Positions 32,877 through 43,249 of a DNA stretch of 45,032 bases are shown in pieces; position 1 is the first letter of the stretch, and each line of letters starts with the position of its first letter. The position numbers and the translations under genes were made by a program. The stretch spans positions 1-45,032 of the forward strand of contig CAKPYN010000019.1 of assembly GCA_934202965.1 (NCBI GenBank), given 5' to 3'. Under the pieces are notes generated by a model. That model was given only the letters and a program-made list of their open reading frames with translations, made no database searches and was not told where the DNA came from. Source of the DNA: an uncultured Megasphaera sp. (GTDB lineage: Bacteria > Bacillota > Negativicutes > Veillonellales > Megasphaeraceae).

Positions 32877-33917
32877 ATGGAGTCAGCAGAACGGTTTACA
32901 GGGTGTATGTTAGGCGGTGCTGTTGGAGATGCATTAGGATATTTAATTGAAGATATGGATTTAAAAACAATTCACAAAAAATATGGACCCTATGGGCTTC
33001 GAACCATTTTGAAATTAGCATCCAATGATAAAAAAAGCGTCGTTTCTGATGATACACAAATGGCTTTGTTTACTGCTGATGGCCTGCTTTGGGCTGCTCA
33101 TGAACATATTGCACCTGAAGATGGAATGTATCGGTCGTATATGCGTTGGTATTATACGCAAACAGAACGGCTTGTGCGAATGGAACAAGCCGAATGGATT
33201 AAAAAGCAGCCTCATGAAACGGCGTGGGGCTACGATATGATGAAAAACACCTTTCTATTTGCCCGGCGTAGTCCGGGAAAAGTATGCCTCATGGCCTTGG
33301 CTTCTGGTAATCAGTATGATAAAAATCATAAACCGAATACCAATAAATCCAGTACTGTACTGCGTACAGGCCCGGTAGGATTGTTTTATGCCGGTGATCC
33401 GGAAAAAGCCATGCATGCAGGCTGCCGGGCTGGAGAATTAACGCACGGCAGTGCCTCGGCTTATTTGGCAGCCGGCGTATTTAGTGCCCTTGTTTCCTTA
33501 CTGGCAGACGGTGAAGCCTTAGGCTCGGCACTGACGGCAGTTTTGCCCATTCTGCAAAAAGAAGAAGATAGTATGGGACTGGTAAAAACATTGGTGCAGG
33601 CGATTGATGAAGCCGTATCCGATCATAATCCGATAAAAGCAATGAGTGTATTGGGACTCGGGTGGAATGCAGATGAAGCCTTGGCCTTAGCGGTATATTG
33701 TCTGTTAAAAAATCATTCGTTGAAAGATGCTGTGTTAATGGCATGCAATCAGGATGGAGATAGTGATACCTGTGGTTCTGTTTGTGGAACGCTGGGAGGT
33801 GCTGTATATGGAAAAAGTGCCATTCCTAAAAACTGGCTCAATGGATTAGATGGCTTGGATTTGACCAATACATTGGCAAACTGCCTGTACCAGCATTACC
33901 AATATCAGACAAAGTAA
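32877..33917 (+). CDS. ADP-ribosylglycohydrolase family protein
   Basis: The 346-residue protein begins with GCMLGGAVGDALGYLIE, and has SDDTQMAL (Asp58, Asp59, Thr60) and DGDSDTCGSVCGTLGGAVYG near residue 293, the two acidic metal-binding clusters of the DraG/ARH family. These enzymes use two Mg or Mn ions to remove ADP-ribose from proteins or nucleotides. No DraT or other ADP-ribosyltransferase is seen nearby, so the substrate is unknown. The ATG at 32877 follows a perfect AGGAGGT site; the much longer open frame upstream is untranslated leader. No clear terminator follows. Confidence 0.9.
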   Translation: MESAERFTGCMLGGAVGDALGYLIEDMDLKTIHKKYGPYGLRTILKLASNDKKSVVSDDTQMALFTADGLLWAAHEHIAPEDGMYRSYMRWYYTQTERLVRMEQAEWIKKQPHETAWGYDMMKNTFLFARRSPGKVCLMALASGNQYDKNHKPNTNKSSTVLRTGPVGLFYAGDPEKAMHAGCRAGELTHGSASAYLAAGVFSALVSLLADGEALGSALTAVLPILQKEEDSMGLVKTLVQAIDEAVSDHNPIKAMSVLGLGWNADEALALAVYCLLKNHSLKDAVLMACNQDGDSDTCGSVCGTLGGAVYGKSAIPKNWLNGLDGLDLTNTLANCLYQHYQYQTK

Positions 33918-33945
33918 TCTAATAACAGCTTTTTTAGTATATCTA

Positions 33946-33973
33946 TTGACATCCTGTTGATTGTACGTATAAT
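33946..33973 (+). promoter_or_regulatory. Promoter of the IclR regulator gene
   Basis: Consensus TTGACA (33946-33951), a 16-base spacer and TATAAT (33968-33973), about 70 bases before the ATG. Confidence 0.68.
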
Positions 33974-33977
33974 AAAA

Positions 33978-34000
33978 AACATGATTTTGCAATACATGTT
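33978..34000 (+). promoter_or_regulatory. Possible autoregulatory operator of the IclR regulator
   Basis: AACATG (33978-33983) and CATGTT (33995-34000) form a perfect 6-bp inverted repeat with an 11-base centre, covering the predicted transcription start. IclR-family regulators often bind such a site at their own promoter. Confidence 0.4.
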
Positions 34001-34044
34001 GCGATGATGGGAACAAACCAACTCGGGATGAGGAGGATACAAAC

Positions 34045-34794
34045 ATGATTGAATCAATTGACAGGGCACTGGCGATATTGCAGCTGTTTTTAAAGAAAGA
34101 ACGGCCGTTGAGCATTACTGAAATCAGCAAAACGATGCAATTGCACAAAAGTACGGTAAGTCGTACGATGGATACGCTGGAAGGCCGCGGATTTGTGCGT
34201 AAGCAAGAGGAAACAGGAAAATACTGGTTAGGACTGCAAGTCTATTCATTGGGGATGCTGTTTCGGGAAAAAGAGTCATTTCAAAAAACGGCGTATCCTT
34301 ATGCCAAAGCATTGGCCATACAATGTAAAGAAAGTGTGCATATGACAACATTTGCCGAATCGAATGCAGCCTATCCGCAGCATGTGATTTTGGAAAAAAT
34401 AAAATTGCCCCAAAGTGTCGATATGGCACCGCCGGTCGGTTCTATTCGTCCGAGTTATTGTGCTGCGTCGGGAAAATGCCTTCTTGCTTTTGCGCCGGAA
34501 TATGTAAAGCCGTTTATAGGCTGCAAATTGCAGAAATTTACGGAATATACTATTACAGATTGGAATATACTGCTAAAAGAACTGGAAGATGTGCGACAAC
34601 GAGGATATGCAGTGGAACGAGAAGAGGTAAAATTGGGAATGACTTGCATTGCAGCTCCTATTTTTTCTGACCATCACGTCGTAGCAGCGATTAGTGTGGC
34701 CAGCCCCATTACCCATATTACCGAAGAAATACAACAAAATATTATTGCCGATGTCAAGAAAACGGCAGCGGATATTACGCAGGCATTACGATAA
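34045..34794 (+). CDS. IclR-family transcriptional regulator
   Basis: The 249-residue protein has an N-terminal winged helix (SITEISKTMQLHKSTVSRTMDTLEGRGFV, about residues 26-53) and a C-terminal effector-binding domain with GSIRPSYCAASGKCLLAF and REEVKLGMTCIAAPIF-type motifs. IclR regulators respond to small organic acids or aromatic compounds. GAGGAGG lies 9 bases before the ATG. The target is unknown; the radical SAM gene about 200 bases downstream on the same strand has its own promoter and is the nearest candidate. Confidence 0.93.
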   Translation: MIESIDRALAILQLFLKKERPLSITEISKTMQLHKSTVSRTMDTLEGRGFVRKQEETGKYWLGLQVYSLGMLFREKESFQKTAYPYAKALAIQCKESVHMTTFAESNAAYPQHVILEKIKLPQSVDMAPPVGSIRPSYCAASGKCLLAFAPEYVKPFIGCKLQKFTEYTITDWNILLKELEDVRQRGYAVEREEVKLGMTCIAAPIFSDHHVVAAISVASPITHITEEIQQNIIADVKKTAADITQALR

Positions 34795-34872
34795 ATATTG
34801 AGAATATATTTTTACCTCAAAGTGAACTATTTGCTATACGACATATGCCTAAAAAGAATACATAATATGTAT

Positions 34873-34900
34873 TTGACGGAATAGAATTTTATGATAGAAT
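34873..34900 (+). promoter_or_regulatory. Promoter of the radical SAM gene with upstream palindrome
   Basis: TTGACG (34873-34878), a 16-base spacer and TAGAAT (34895-34900). Directly upstream lies ATACAT-AAT-ATGTAT (34858-34872), a possible regulator site. Leader of about 95 bases. Confidence 0.5.
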
Positions 34901-35001
34901 GAATACGGATATATATAATCTGTATAATGTCTATATGAAGTGATAAGAAAATATAGTATTCTTTTAAACGCATATGGTGTGGGAGCATTATATAGTAAAA
35001 T

Positions 35002-36000
35002 ATGTCAGAATTTGAGGCGAAAAGAAGGATGAACAGCATTATGAACCAAGTAACGGAGCCGGTTGTACGCATGAGGCATCCGTACAAAACAAGAGAAGGC
35101 GGTGCAACAGTCACTATATTTGTACCATATAATTGCCGCAACCATTGCCCCTTTTGCATTAATAAGGAAGAATATGCCGATATGACTGGCTTTTCAGCGG
35201 ATAAAATTTGCAATAGTATTCGAACGATGGACGCGATTACGCCCTATTGTGATTTTGTGTTTACCGGAGGCGAACCATTTGCTGATTTAGACTCATTGCA
35301 GCGAATGCTCGATATGATTCCGCGAACACATAAAATATATATTAATACGACATTGCCTGTATCTGAATACCAAACGGAAGATGACATCGTCGCATTTACA
35401 GAAAAAAATAAAGATAAGATTACGTGTATCAACGTATCTCGTCATATGCAGCACTATGTTGTAGAATCTAATGATGAATTATTGGTACGGCTAGCTGTAC
35501 CATTTCGCATTAATTGCGTTTTATATAAAAAGTATCCGGCTGACGGATTAATTCCTTATTTGGAACGGTTTCGAAAAATTCCAGGTGCATCGATTCAATT
35601 TCGGTTTGATTACACCGAAACGACGCCGGAAAACCTATACGATGAAAGCAATGACAAAATTTTGCATGATTTGAAACGTATTGCTGACTATACGGGATTA
35701 GACGGATGCCGCATGCGCTGTGGATTCCATTTTGATTATAAGGGAATGGAACTTACGTATCACAAAACCCTGCCGTATAGCACGATTGTCGAAAAAGATG
35801 CAAAAACGGGCATTACCTATGACATTCTCTATGATATTTTGATTAAACAGAATGGTGATATTCATTCCGATTGGGATGGTACCTTGATGGATGTAGAGGC
35901 GTATCGAAACGTTGTGTTTGAACCATATGATTTGAAATGGCTGGAAGGTAAGGAAGCCGACTCTTCTGTATATTTGAAGCCAGCTTGTGCGGCTATATAA
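35002..36000 (+). CDS. Radical SAM protein of unknown function
   Basis: The 332-residue protein has the cluster motif CRNHCPFC (CX3CX2C; Cys45, Cys49, Cys52), then FTGGEPF (the GGE SAM-binding motif) near residue 90. It lacks a Cys-rich C-terminal SPASM domain; the only later Cys pair is in GCRMRCGF. I do not recognise a specific family. The start is uncertain: ATG 35002 has no close ribosome site, and in-frame ATGs at 35029 and 35041 are possible. It has its own promoter and terminator, so it is monocistronic, beside an IclR regulator. Confidence 0.85.
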   Translation: MSEFEAKRRMNSIMNQVTEPVVRMRHPYKTREGGATVTIFVPYNCRNHCPFCINKEEYADMTGFSADKICNSIRTMDAITPYCDFVFTGGEPFADLDSLQRMLDMIPRTHKIYINTTLPVSEYQTEDDIVAFTEKNKDKITCINVSRHMQHYVVESNDELLVRLAVPFRINCVLYKKYPADGLIPYLERFRKIPGASIQFRFDYTETTPENLYDESNDKILHDLKRIADYTGLDGCRMRCGFHFDYKGMELTYHKTLPYSTIVEKDAKTGITYDILYDILIKQNGDIHSDWDGTLMDVEAYRNVVFEPYDLKWLEGKEADSSVYLKPACAAI

Positions 36001-36064
36001 AAATGGAGCCTGCCTTGCTAAAATGTACACAGTAAATACTGTATTGTAAGATGACATAAGCAGT

Positions 36065-36099
36065 GAAGCTGTCGCATGATTGCGGCAGCTTCTTTTTTA
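36065..36099 (+). terminator. Intrinsic terminator after the radical SAM gene
   Basis: A 12-bp stem (36065-36076 with 36081-36092, one G-T pair) and TGAT loop are followed by T6. Confidence 0.85.
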
Positions 36100-36127
36100 T
36101 GATTCTATTTTTTTGTGTTTTTAAATA

Positions 36128-36136
36128 TGGTACAAT
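36128..36136 (+). promoter_or_regulatory. Extended -10 promoter of addB
   Basis: TGGTACAAT has the extended -10 form TGn-TACAAT; the -35 region is only a T-rich tract. About 45 bases before the addB ATG. Confidence 0.4.
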
Positions 36137-36181
36137 ATTAAAAAATGTAGATTCACAGTACACATGTAAAGGAGAAAAGGC

Positions 36182-39100
36182 ATGGCAGTTACGGTTATGT
36201 TAGGAACAGGAAAAAGCGGTAAAAGCAAATGCTGCTTTACACAAATGCGAGAATGGGCTGCCGGCGGCGGTAAGGCGTTGCTGATTGTCCCCGATCAGGC
36301 ATCGTATCATGCAGAAAGACAATTTGCTGAAGCCATGCCGGGCTGGGGATTCATGGGAATTCAGATTGTCGGCTTTTCTCGGTTGGCATATCGTGTATTT
36401 CAAGAACGGGGGAAAGAGCATTCGTCGTTATCCGATTTGTCTCGTCAGCTCATTTTACAACGATTGCTGCGGCAGTATGCTGATGAATTTACCGTTTTGC
36501 AGACAGCAGCCAGACAAGACCATTTTGCAGCCTCTATCGGACAGTTTATTTGGGAATGCCGGTCTTTTCGTATTGATGCAGATATGCTTCGCCAGGCTGC
36601 AGCGTCCTTGGGAAATCAGACGCTGGGACGTAAATTGGAAGATATAGCCGTATTATATAAAGCGTATACGGATTTTTTAGTACAGCATTTTGGCAGTGCG
36701 GATGATGTGATGACGGTACTGGCTAGAGAAATTCCCCAGTATCGGTTTATACAGGGGGCGCGTATTTGGGTAGATGGATTTCAATGGTTTACACCGCAGC
36801 AGCTGGCTGTGCTGCAGGCGGCTGAAACGGCGGCAGATCATATGACTATTACGCTGACCATGGATGCGCGGCAATTTGCTTCCCAGGCTAAGGAGACGGC
36901 ATTGTTTCACCGGGCGTATGAAGTATATCGGGATATTCAAGCGTTATTTCCGCAGGTAGAACGGCAAATGATACCGGAACCAGCTCCGCAGGGATTAGAG
37001 CTGTTTACGCAAGGTTTTTTCCAGCATATGCCGCAAATGTTGGCACAGCCTGTTCCGGAATTGCATATTTGCGAATGCAGCAATCGGGATGTAGAGATTG
37101 CTCATATAACCAGAACGATTCAGCAGTTGTGTCGGCAGGGATATCGATATCGGGACTTTCTTATTTTGGCTCGTTCCAGTGAAGCCTATCAGCATGCAGC
37201 AGAACGGATTTTTACAAAGTATCAGATTCCCTTTTTTAGTGACTACCGGCGGCCGATGACATCACATCCGGTTGTCGAAGCGGTTACGGCACTATTGGAA
37301 GTGTTTCATGCCCGCTGGTCCTATGAAGCGATGTTTTCCTTATTAAAAACCGATTTATTTCCTATCAGCCGGCATGATGCGGACTTGCTGGAAAATTATT
37401 GCCTGGCTTATGGCATTCAAGGATATCATTGGCTGAGCGGTAAGGAATGGACGTATTGGCAGCGTTCTTCTTTAGAAAATGGAGGAGAAATAGATGGGGC
37501 TGCAAAAGAAAAACTGGAAGAAATCAATGCCGTTCGGCAGCGTATCGTAGATTTGCTGCTGCCCTGCTGGACAGAAGCACAGAAAGATCATGATGTAAAA
37601 ACCTGGTGTACACTGCTGTATAAATGGCTGGTAAGCATGCAGGTGCCGCAGACCTTACGTCAATGGAAAGAGGAAGATCATCAAAAAGGCCAAGCTGTTG
37701 ATGAAAAAGAACATGAACAGGTATGGAAACGGCTACTGATGTTTTTAGATGAAATTGTCCATGTAGGCGGTGATGATGTCATATCGCTGCGGGAATTTTC
37801 GCAAATTGTGACGGATGGATTAAAAGAGTTAAAATTTAGTTTAATTCCGCCGACGTTAGATCATGTGACGCTGACTTCTGTCGATAGAGGGTATACGATG
37901 CAGTCCCGTGTTGTATTTATTTGCGGCGTTAATGACGGTGTTTTTCCACAGCATAGTAACGATGAAGGTATGCTTAATGATACAGAACGACGCCGACTCA
38001 GCAAGCTGGGCATCAAACTCGGCCCAGGAAGACGGTTTCGTTCATTTCAAGAAAAATTTTTGTTTTATCTAGCCGTTACGCGAGCAAGAGAATCTTTATA
38101 TCTTTCCTACATTCTGGCTGATGAAGATGGGAAGGCGCAAGACGCGTCCCTGTGGATTCAGCAGTTGCAGAAAAATGGATATGTGGCGACTATTTCCTGC
38201 GAAACAGGAAGTATTCCGGAAGGGGAAGAAGCCTCGTTTATTACTGCTATGCCTGCGGCGTTGTCCTATTTACCAACGAAGCTTCGCCCGGCTGTAGAAG
38301 GAAAACCGATACAGGATTGCTGGTGGGCCTTATATGACTGGGCCTATCATCATGGCTGGCAGCAGCAAGCCGTACAAGTTGTACAAGGTTTGTTTCATCG
38401 AAATATACCGCTGCCTCTGTCTCCAGAACTGGTACGGAAGTTATATGCGCCCGATGGAACACTGCGCGGTTCTGTGACTAAATTTGAACAGTATCGCAGC
38501 TGTCCCTTTGCGTATTTTTCACGCTATGGTCTGCAGTTGGAAGAACGGCCGCTGTATCAATTTACAGCTCCTGATTTGGGAATGCTTGTCCATGGCGCAT
38601 TGCGGATTTTAGGGGAAAATCTGCTTAAAGAAGGCAAGCAGTGGCATGACTTACCGGTAGAAGAAATACCGGCCCGCTGCCGTGAGGCGACAGAAATGCT
38701 GGCACCAGATGTACAACACAATATCTTAATGTCCAATGCCTATTTTTGTCAAATTAAAGAACGACTGATTCAAACATTAATTCGGACGGTACGGCGATTA
38801 TGCGAATTGAGTGCCGTATCTAATTTTCATATGGAAGGATTGGAAACTTCCTTTGGTAAACAGCATAGTCCTTGGAAAGCCGTACAGTTTACGCTGCCCA
38901 ATGGCATGTCGGTTGTTGTCAGCGGCCAGATTGACCGCATCGATACGATGTGTACGGATGAAGAAAAATACGTCGTTGTTATTGATTATAAGTCGGGCCG
39001 AAAACAGCTGGATTTACAGGAAGTATGTACGGGCTTGGAATTGCAGCTTTTGACCTATATGAATGCAGCACTTCAAAATATGGGAGAGCATACGGTGCCG

Positions 39101-39595
39101 GCAGCCGTGTTATATTGTTACGTTCGGAATGATAAAACATCATTGCCCTATGGAGTAGATGAAGAAACGAAAAAAGCCTTGTATGATAAAAGCAGCCGGT
39201 TGCGGGGATTTTATTTAGATGACAGTGATATTATGAAGGCATTGGATACCACGATTGATGGGCAGTCTTCTTTCTTGAATATACAAATAAAAAAGGACGG
39301 TACCCTTAGTAATCGCTCTCATGTCATGTATGATAGAAAAGGATGGAAGCGATTACTGCACGTATCACAGAATCGATTATATGAAATTGCTGAAAAAATT
39401 ACGGCAGGAGATATTTCGATTCATCCTATACGGATGGGTCAGAAAACGCCGTGTCTCTATTGCCCATACCATGCAGTATGCCGATTTGATACCCAAATGA
39501 AAGAAAATACCTATGATGTAACCCGTACAGCTAAGGCCGAAGAATGGCTGAAAAAAATTGATGACGAAGGAGAGGATATCCATGGCTTGGACTAA
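36182..39595 (+). CDS. addB: ATP-dependent helicase/deoxyribonuclease subunit B
   Basis: The 1137-residue protein has a Walker A GTGKSGKS at residues 8-15, a degenerate helicase body, and a C-terminal RecB-type nuclease domain with GQIDRID and VIDYKSG. The four Fe-S cysteines are in place: one in YRSCPFAYF and three in CLYCPYHAVC near the end. AddB recognises Chi and cuts the 5' strand in the AddAB complex that processes double-strand breaks. AAAGGAGAAAAGGC precedes the ATG. The length is typical. addA overlaps its 3' end by 14 bases. Confidence 0.96.
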   Translation: MAVTVMLGTGKSGKSKCCFTQMREWAAGGGKALLIVPDQASYHAERQFAEAMPGWGFMGIQIVGFSRLAYRVFQERGKEHSSLSDLSRQLILQRLLRQYADEFTVLQTAARQDHFAASIGQFIWECRSFRIDADMLRQAAASLGNQTLGRKLEDIAVLYKAYTDFLVQHFGSADDVMTVLAREIPQYRFIQGARIWVDGFQWFTPQQLAVLQAAETAADHMTITLTMDARQFASQAKETALFHRAYEVYRDIQALFPQVERQMIPEPAPQGLELFTQGFFQHMPQMLAQPVPELHICECSNRDVEIAHITRTIQQLCRQGYRYRDFLILARSSEAYQHAAERIFTKYQIPFFSDYRRPMTSHPVVEAVTALLEVFHARWSYEAMFSLLKTDLFPISRHDADLLENYCLAYGIQGYHWLSGKEWTYWQRSSLENGGEIDGAAKEKLEEINAVRQRIVDLLLPCWTEAQKDHDVKTWCTLLYKWLVSMQVPQTLRQWKEEDHQKGQAVDEKEHEQVWKRLLMFLDEIVHVGGDDVISLREFSQIVTDGLKELKFSLIPPTLDHVTLTSVDRGYTMQSRVVFICGVNDGVFPQHSNDEGMLNDTERRRLSKLGIKLGPGRRFRSFQEKFLFYLAVTRARESLYLSYILADEDGKAQDASLWIQQLQKNGYVATISCETGSIPEGEEASFITAMPAALSYLPTKLRPAVEGKPIQDCWWALYDWAYHHGWQQQAVQVVQGLFHRNIPLPLSPELVRKLYAPDGTLRGSVTKFEQYRSCPFAYFSRYGLQLEERPLYQFTAPDLGMLVHGALRILGENLLKEGKQWHDLPVEEIPARCREATEMLAPDVQHNILMSNAYFCQIKERLIQTLIRTVRRLCELSAVSNFHMEGLETSFGKQHSPWKAVQFTLPNGMSVVVSGQIDRIDTMCTDEEKYVVVIDYKSGRKQLDLQEVCTGLELQLLTYMNAALQNMGEHTVPAAVLYCYVRNDKTSLPYGVDEETKKALYDKSSRLRGFYLDDSDIMKALDTTIDGQSSFLNIQIKKDGTLSNRSHVMYDRKGWKRLLHVSQNRLYEIAEKITAGDISIHPIRMGQKTPCLYCPYHAVCRFDTQMKENTYDVTRTAKAEEWLKKIDDEGEDIHGLD

Positions 39596-42500
39596 GGAAC
39601 AGCAAGCAGCGATTGACAGCCGGGGACAGACGCTGTTGTTGTCAGCTGCGGCCGGTTCCGGCAAGACGGCTGTTTTGGTAGAACGTATTATTCAGCGATT
39701 ACTGGATACGGTACATCCCATTGATATTACGGAACTGCTTGTCGTTACGTTCACAAAGGCTGCAGCTTCTGAAATGCGGGAACGAATCGCAGCGGCGTTG
39801 GGAGCGGCTTTAGGAACATATGATGAGGAAACGGTAGGACGGCAATTAGCCCTATTGCCGTCGGCATCTATTTCGACATTGCATTCATTTTGTCAGGACG
39901 TCATTCGCCGTTATTTTTATACGATTGACCTCGATCCGGCGTTTGTTATTGCCGGTGAAGAAGAATTGGGGTTATTGCGCAAACAAGTATTGGAAGACGT
40001 ATTCCTTTCGTATTATGATAACGAAGACAAAGCTGTGTTTCTGTATCCGCTGGCAGATATGTTTGGCAATGATCGCGGTGATGATGCGTTGATGGAAACA
40101 GTCAGTCAGATGTATGACTATTCCCGCAGTATGCCGTGGCCGCAGGATTGGCTGGAACGGGCAGCGCAGGCATATGATATAGATGAAAATGCGTCTATCG
40201 ATGATATGGCCTGGGTTCAGCCGGTTAAAGAAGAAATACGGCGCATATTGCAAGGACACATTCAGGCCTATCGTTCTATCATGACACAGTTGCAACAGCG
40301 GCCATCCTTTTCATCAGCATACGAAGCCTTTGCTATCGAATTGGGAGATATGGAACATGCGATGCAGCGCCAGTCCTGGGACAGCCTGCAAAAAGCCGTG
40401 ATGGCGATTACATTTCCCCGTCTCAAGGCCATGCGTGGGTTAGATGAAGAAGAAAAAAATTTTTGGCAACAGTGTAAAGACATACGCAATGCCTGCAAAA
40501 AAGAAATAACCGAATCGGTACAGGCTGTATACTTTTCACTGCATGCTGATGAATGGCTGCAGGGAATACGGGATATGTCACCTATGATACATGGATTGGT
40601 TGCCTTAACGAATGATTTTGCCAGTGCGTACAGCAACGCTAAAAAAGAAAAAGGCTGGATTGATTTTAGCGACTTGGAACATTTTTGTTTACACATTTTG
40701 TTGGATGCGACATCAACACCGGACCATCCAGTACCATCGGCGGCGGCTCGAGAATTGAGAGATGCCTATGCTGAAGTGATGATTGATGAATACCAGGATA
40801 CGAATGGCGTACAGGAACTCATTACCCGTTTGGTATCGCATGAAGATAACCGATTTATGGTTGGCGATATTAAGCAAAGTATATATCGATTTCGCTTGGC
40901 TGATCCGACGCTGTTTTTACAAAAATACCAGACCTACAGCCGGGACGAACATGCCGTAGAACGATGCATTGATTTAGCAAAAAATTTTCGCAGCGTGCCG
41001 CTCATTTTGCATGCTGTTAACGAAGTGTTTTCCAGAGCCATGACTATGGAAGCCACAGGCATGACCTATGGAGATCGGGAACGGTTGTATGACGGCCGAA
41101 CGACACCAAACGATGAAGCGTGGGTTGGTGGTCCCGTAGAAATACATCTTGTCAATGCGAAAGAATCCGAAGATGAGGAAGAACAGGAAGCGGATTTGAC
41201 AGCTTTTGAAAAAGAATGTCAGGTAATTGCGTCACGCATTCAGACATTAAAAAATAGTCACGTCCTGGCAGCTAAAAAAGATGGTACCATGGAACTATTG
41301 ACGTATCGGCATATTGTCATTTTGATGCGGTCTTTATCAGGCAAAGCAGAAACACTGCTCCAAACCTTGCAGGCCGCAGGTATACCAGCGTATGCGGAAC
41401 AAAGCGGCGGGTATTTTGCAGCTATTGAAGTACAAGTTATGCTGGCCCTGTTACAGTGTATTGACAATCCGGAACAGGATTTGGCTATGGCTGCCATACT
41501 TCGTTCCCCGTTGGTTGGGATGAGTGAAGAAACGCTTTCGTTGTTGCGTTTATCCAAGGACACGACGTTATGGCAGGCCATACCATCCTTTGTAGAAACG
41601 ATGCATACGGCTGATGAAGCGAAAAAGCTGCAGCAATTTTATGAACAGTTAAATACGTGGCGGACTTACAGCCGTCGGCATAGTGTGGCAGAGTTGCTGC
41701 AGTGCTTATATCAGGAAACAGGCTATTATGATTATGTCGGCGGCATGCCCAGCGGCGCAGTTCGGCAGGCGAATTTGCAGGCATTATACGATCGAGCCGG
41801 GCAATATGAAAAAGCCGGATTCCATGGCGTGTTCCGTTATTTGCGTTTTATTCAGACGATGCAGAAAAATGGTGTTGATTTGGCACCGGCCAAAGTACTT
41901 AGTGAACGGGAAGATGTTGTCCGGATTATGAGTATCCATAAAAGTAAAGGCCTTGAATTTCCGGTTGTCATCGCAGCAGACATGGGAAAAGGGTTTAATC
42001 GGAAGGATATGCAGTCGTTACTTTTATTCCATCATACCCTGGGTATTGGCTTGAAACAGTTTGACGCGACATGGCGCATGACCTATCCGACGATGATTTG
42101 GAAGGGAATTTCGTCTCGATTGGCGTGGGAAAGTACGGCGGAAGAAGAGCGGATTTTATATGTAGCCATGACGCGAGCTAGAGATAAATTAATTTTAACG
42201 GGCCATACGTCGCATATGGATACAGACTGGCAGCGATGGAATCATCAACTAGAACCGGTACAGGCAAAATCGTATTTGGATTGGATTATGCCTTGTATTT
42301 GCCGGCAGACCCAAGGTGTTGATGTAGAAACATCCTTAGCTGTACGCAAAACGCTGCAATGGCAGTGCGGATTATGGGATATTTATATTTGGCAGCACGT
42401 TTCGGAACCGCCCATTTCAGAAGAAGTACTGCAGGCAGAACCGCGATTGATGAAGTTGCAGCAGGGTGTGGAAACGCAGACAGCCATTCCGGCGTGGATG

Positions 42501-43220
42501 GATGAACAACTATCTTGGCAGTATGCATTTCCCAAAGCCGTTACGACAGCAGCTAAATTTTCCGTATCCGAAATCAAACGACAGTACGGACTTCTCCATG
42601 ATGAGATAGTGGAAGAGGAACAACAGCTGGCAGCAACGGTAGATATACAGCCAGAAGATGAAGATATATTTGCTCAACTGCCGCCTTGGATGGCCGTGGA
42701 AGAAGAAAAAGTAACCGGCGCGCAGCGAGGTACGGCTCTGCATAAAGTCATGCAATATATTACGATACATCCCCATATGAATGCGAAGGAAATACGTCGA
42801 CAGTTGGCGCAGTGGGAAGCCGAAGGCGTGATGACAAATGAAGAAACGCAGCTTGTATATATCCCAGCAATTTTACAATTTTGTCAGTCTCCTTTGGGGC
42901 AGCGCATGGCCAACGCGACAGATATACGTCGAGAATATCCATTTAGCGTGATTTTTCCCGGAGGCGGCTATTTGCCTGATGTAGAAAAAGGGGAAGGTAT
43001 GCTCGTGCAAGGGGTCATTGACTGCCTGTTTTGTGATGACCAAGGATGGGTACTCGTCGATTATAAGACCGACCGGTTAGAAACCGAAGAAGCTTTTCGC
43101 CAGCGGTATACGGTGCAGCTAGCCTTGTATCGCCAGGCTGTTGAACAGATGAGTCCTATTGTATTGCAGCATATCTGCATATATAGTTTTTATTTACAAA
43201 AAGAAATCGTATTTGCATAA
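39582..43220 (+). CDS. addA: ATP-dependent helicase/nuclease subunit A
   Basis: The 1212-residue protein is a UvrD-like superfamily 1 helicase with Walker A SAAAGSGKTA (21-30), TFTKAAASEMRERI, IDEYQDTN (motif II), QSIYRFR (motif III), IHKSKGLEFPVV and MTRARDKLILTG (motif VI). A RecB-type nuclease domain with GVIDCLF and VLVDYKTDRLE ends it. AddA unwinds DNA 3' to 5' and cuts the 3' strand. The ATG at 39582 follows GGAGAGG; an upstream ATG at 39558 has no site. It overlaps addB and lies 29 bases before sdaAB. Confidence 0.97.
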   Translation: MAWTKEQQAAIDSRGQTLLLSAAAGSGKTAVLVERIIQRLLDTVHPIDITELLVVTFTKAAASEMRERIAAALGAALGTYDEETVGRQLALLPSASISTLHSFCQDVIRRYFYTIDLDPAFVIAGEEELGLLRKQVLEDVFLSYYDNEDKAVFLYPLADMFGNDRGDDALMETVSQMYDYSRSMPWPQDWLERAAQAYDIDENASIDDMAWVQPVKEEIRRILQGHIQAYRSIMTQLQQRPSFSSAYEAFAIELGDMEHAMQRQSWDSLQKAVMAITFPRLKAMRGLDEEEKNFWQQCKDIRNACKKEITESVQAVYFSLHADEWLQGIRDMSPMIHGLVALTNDFASAYSNAKKEKGWIDFSDLEHFCLHILLDATSTPDHPVPSAAARELRDAYAEVMIDEYQDTNGVQELITRLVSHEDNRFMVGDIKQSIYRFRLADPTLFLQKYQTYSRDEHAVERCIDLAKNFRSVPLILHAVNEVFSRAMTMEATGMTYGDRERLYDGRTTPNDEAWVGGPVEIHLVNAKESEDEEEQEADLTAFEKECQVIASRIQTLKNSHVLAAKKDGTMELLTYRHIVILMRSLSGKAETLLQTLQAAGIPAYAEQSGGYFAAIEVQVMLALLQCIDNPEQDLAMAAILRSPLVGMSEETLSLLRLSKDTTLWQAIPSFVETMHTADEAKKLQQFYEQLNTWRTYSRRHSVAELLQCLYQETGYYDYVGGMPSGAVRQANLQALYDRAGQYEKAGFHGVFRYLRFIQTMQKNGVDLAPAKVLSEREDVVRIMSIHKSKGLEFPVVIAADMGKGFNRKDMQSLLLFHHTLGIGLKQFDATWRMTYPTMIWKGISSRLAWESTAEEERILYVAMTRARDKLILTGHTSHMDTDWQRWNHQLEPVQAKSYLDWIMPCICRQTQGVDVETSLAVRKTLQWQCGLWDIYIWQHVSEPPISEEVLQAEPRLMKLQQGVETQTAIPAWMDEQLSWQYAFPKAVTTAAKFSVSEIKRQYGLLHDEIVEEEQQLAATVDIQPEDEDIFAQLPPWMAVEEEKVTGAQRGTALHKVMQYITIHPHMNAKEIRRQLAQWEAEGVMTNEETQLVYIPAILQFCQSPLGQRMANATDIRREYPFSVIFPGGGYLPDVEKGEGMLVQGVIDCLFCDDQGWVLVDYKTDRLETEEAFRQRYTVQLALYRQAVEQMSPIVLQHICIYSFYLQKEIVFA

Positions 43221-43249
43221 CCTATTTCGTATATAAAGGAGGAAACGAT

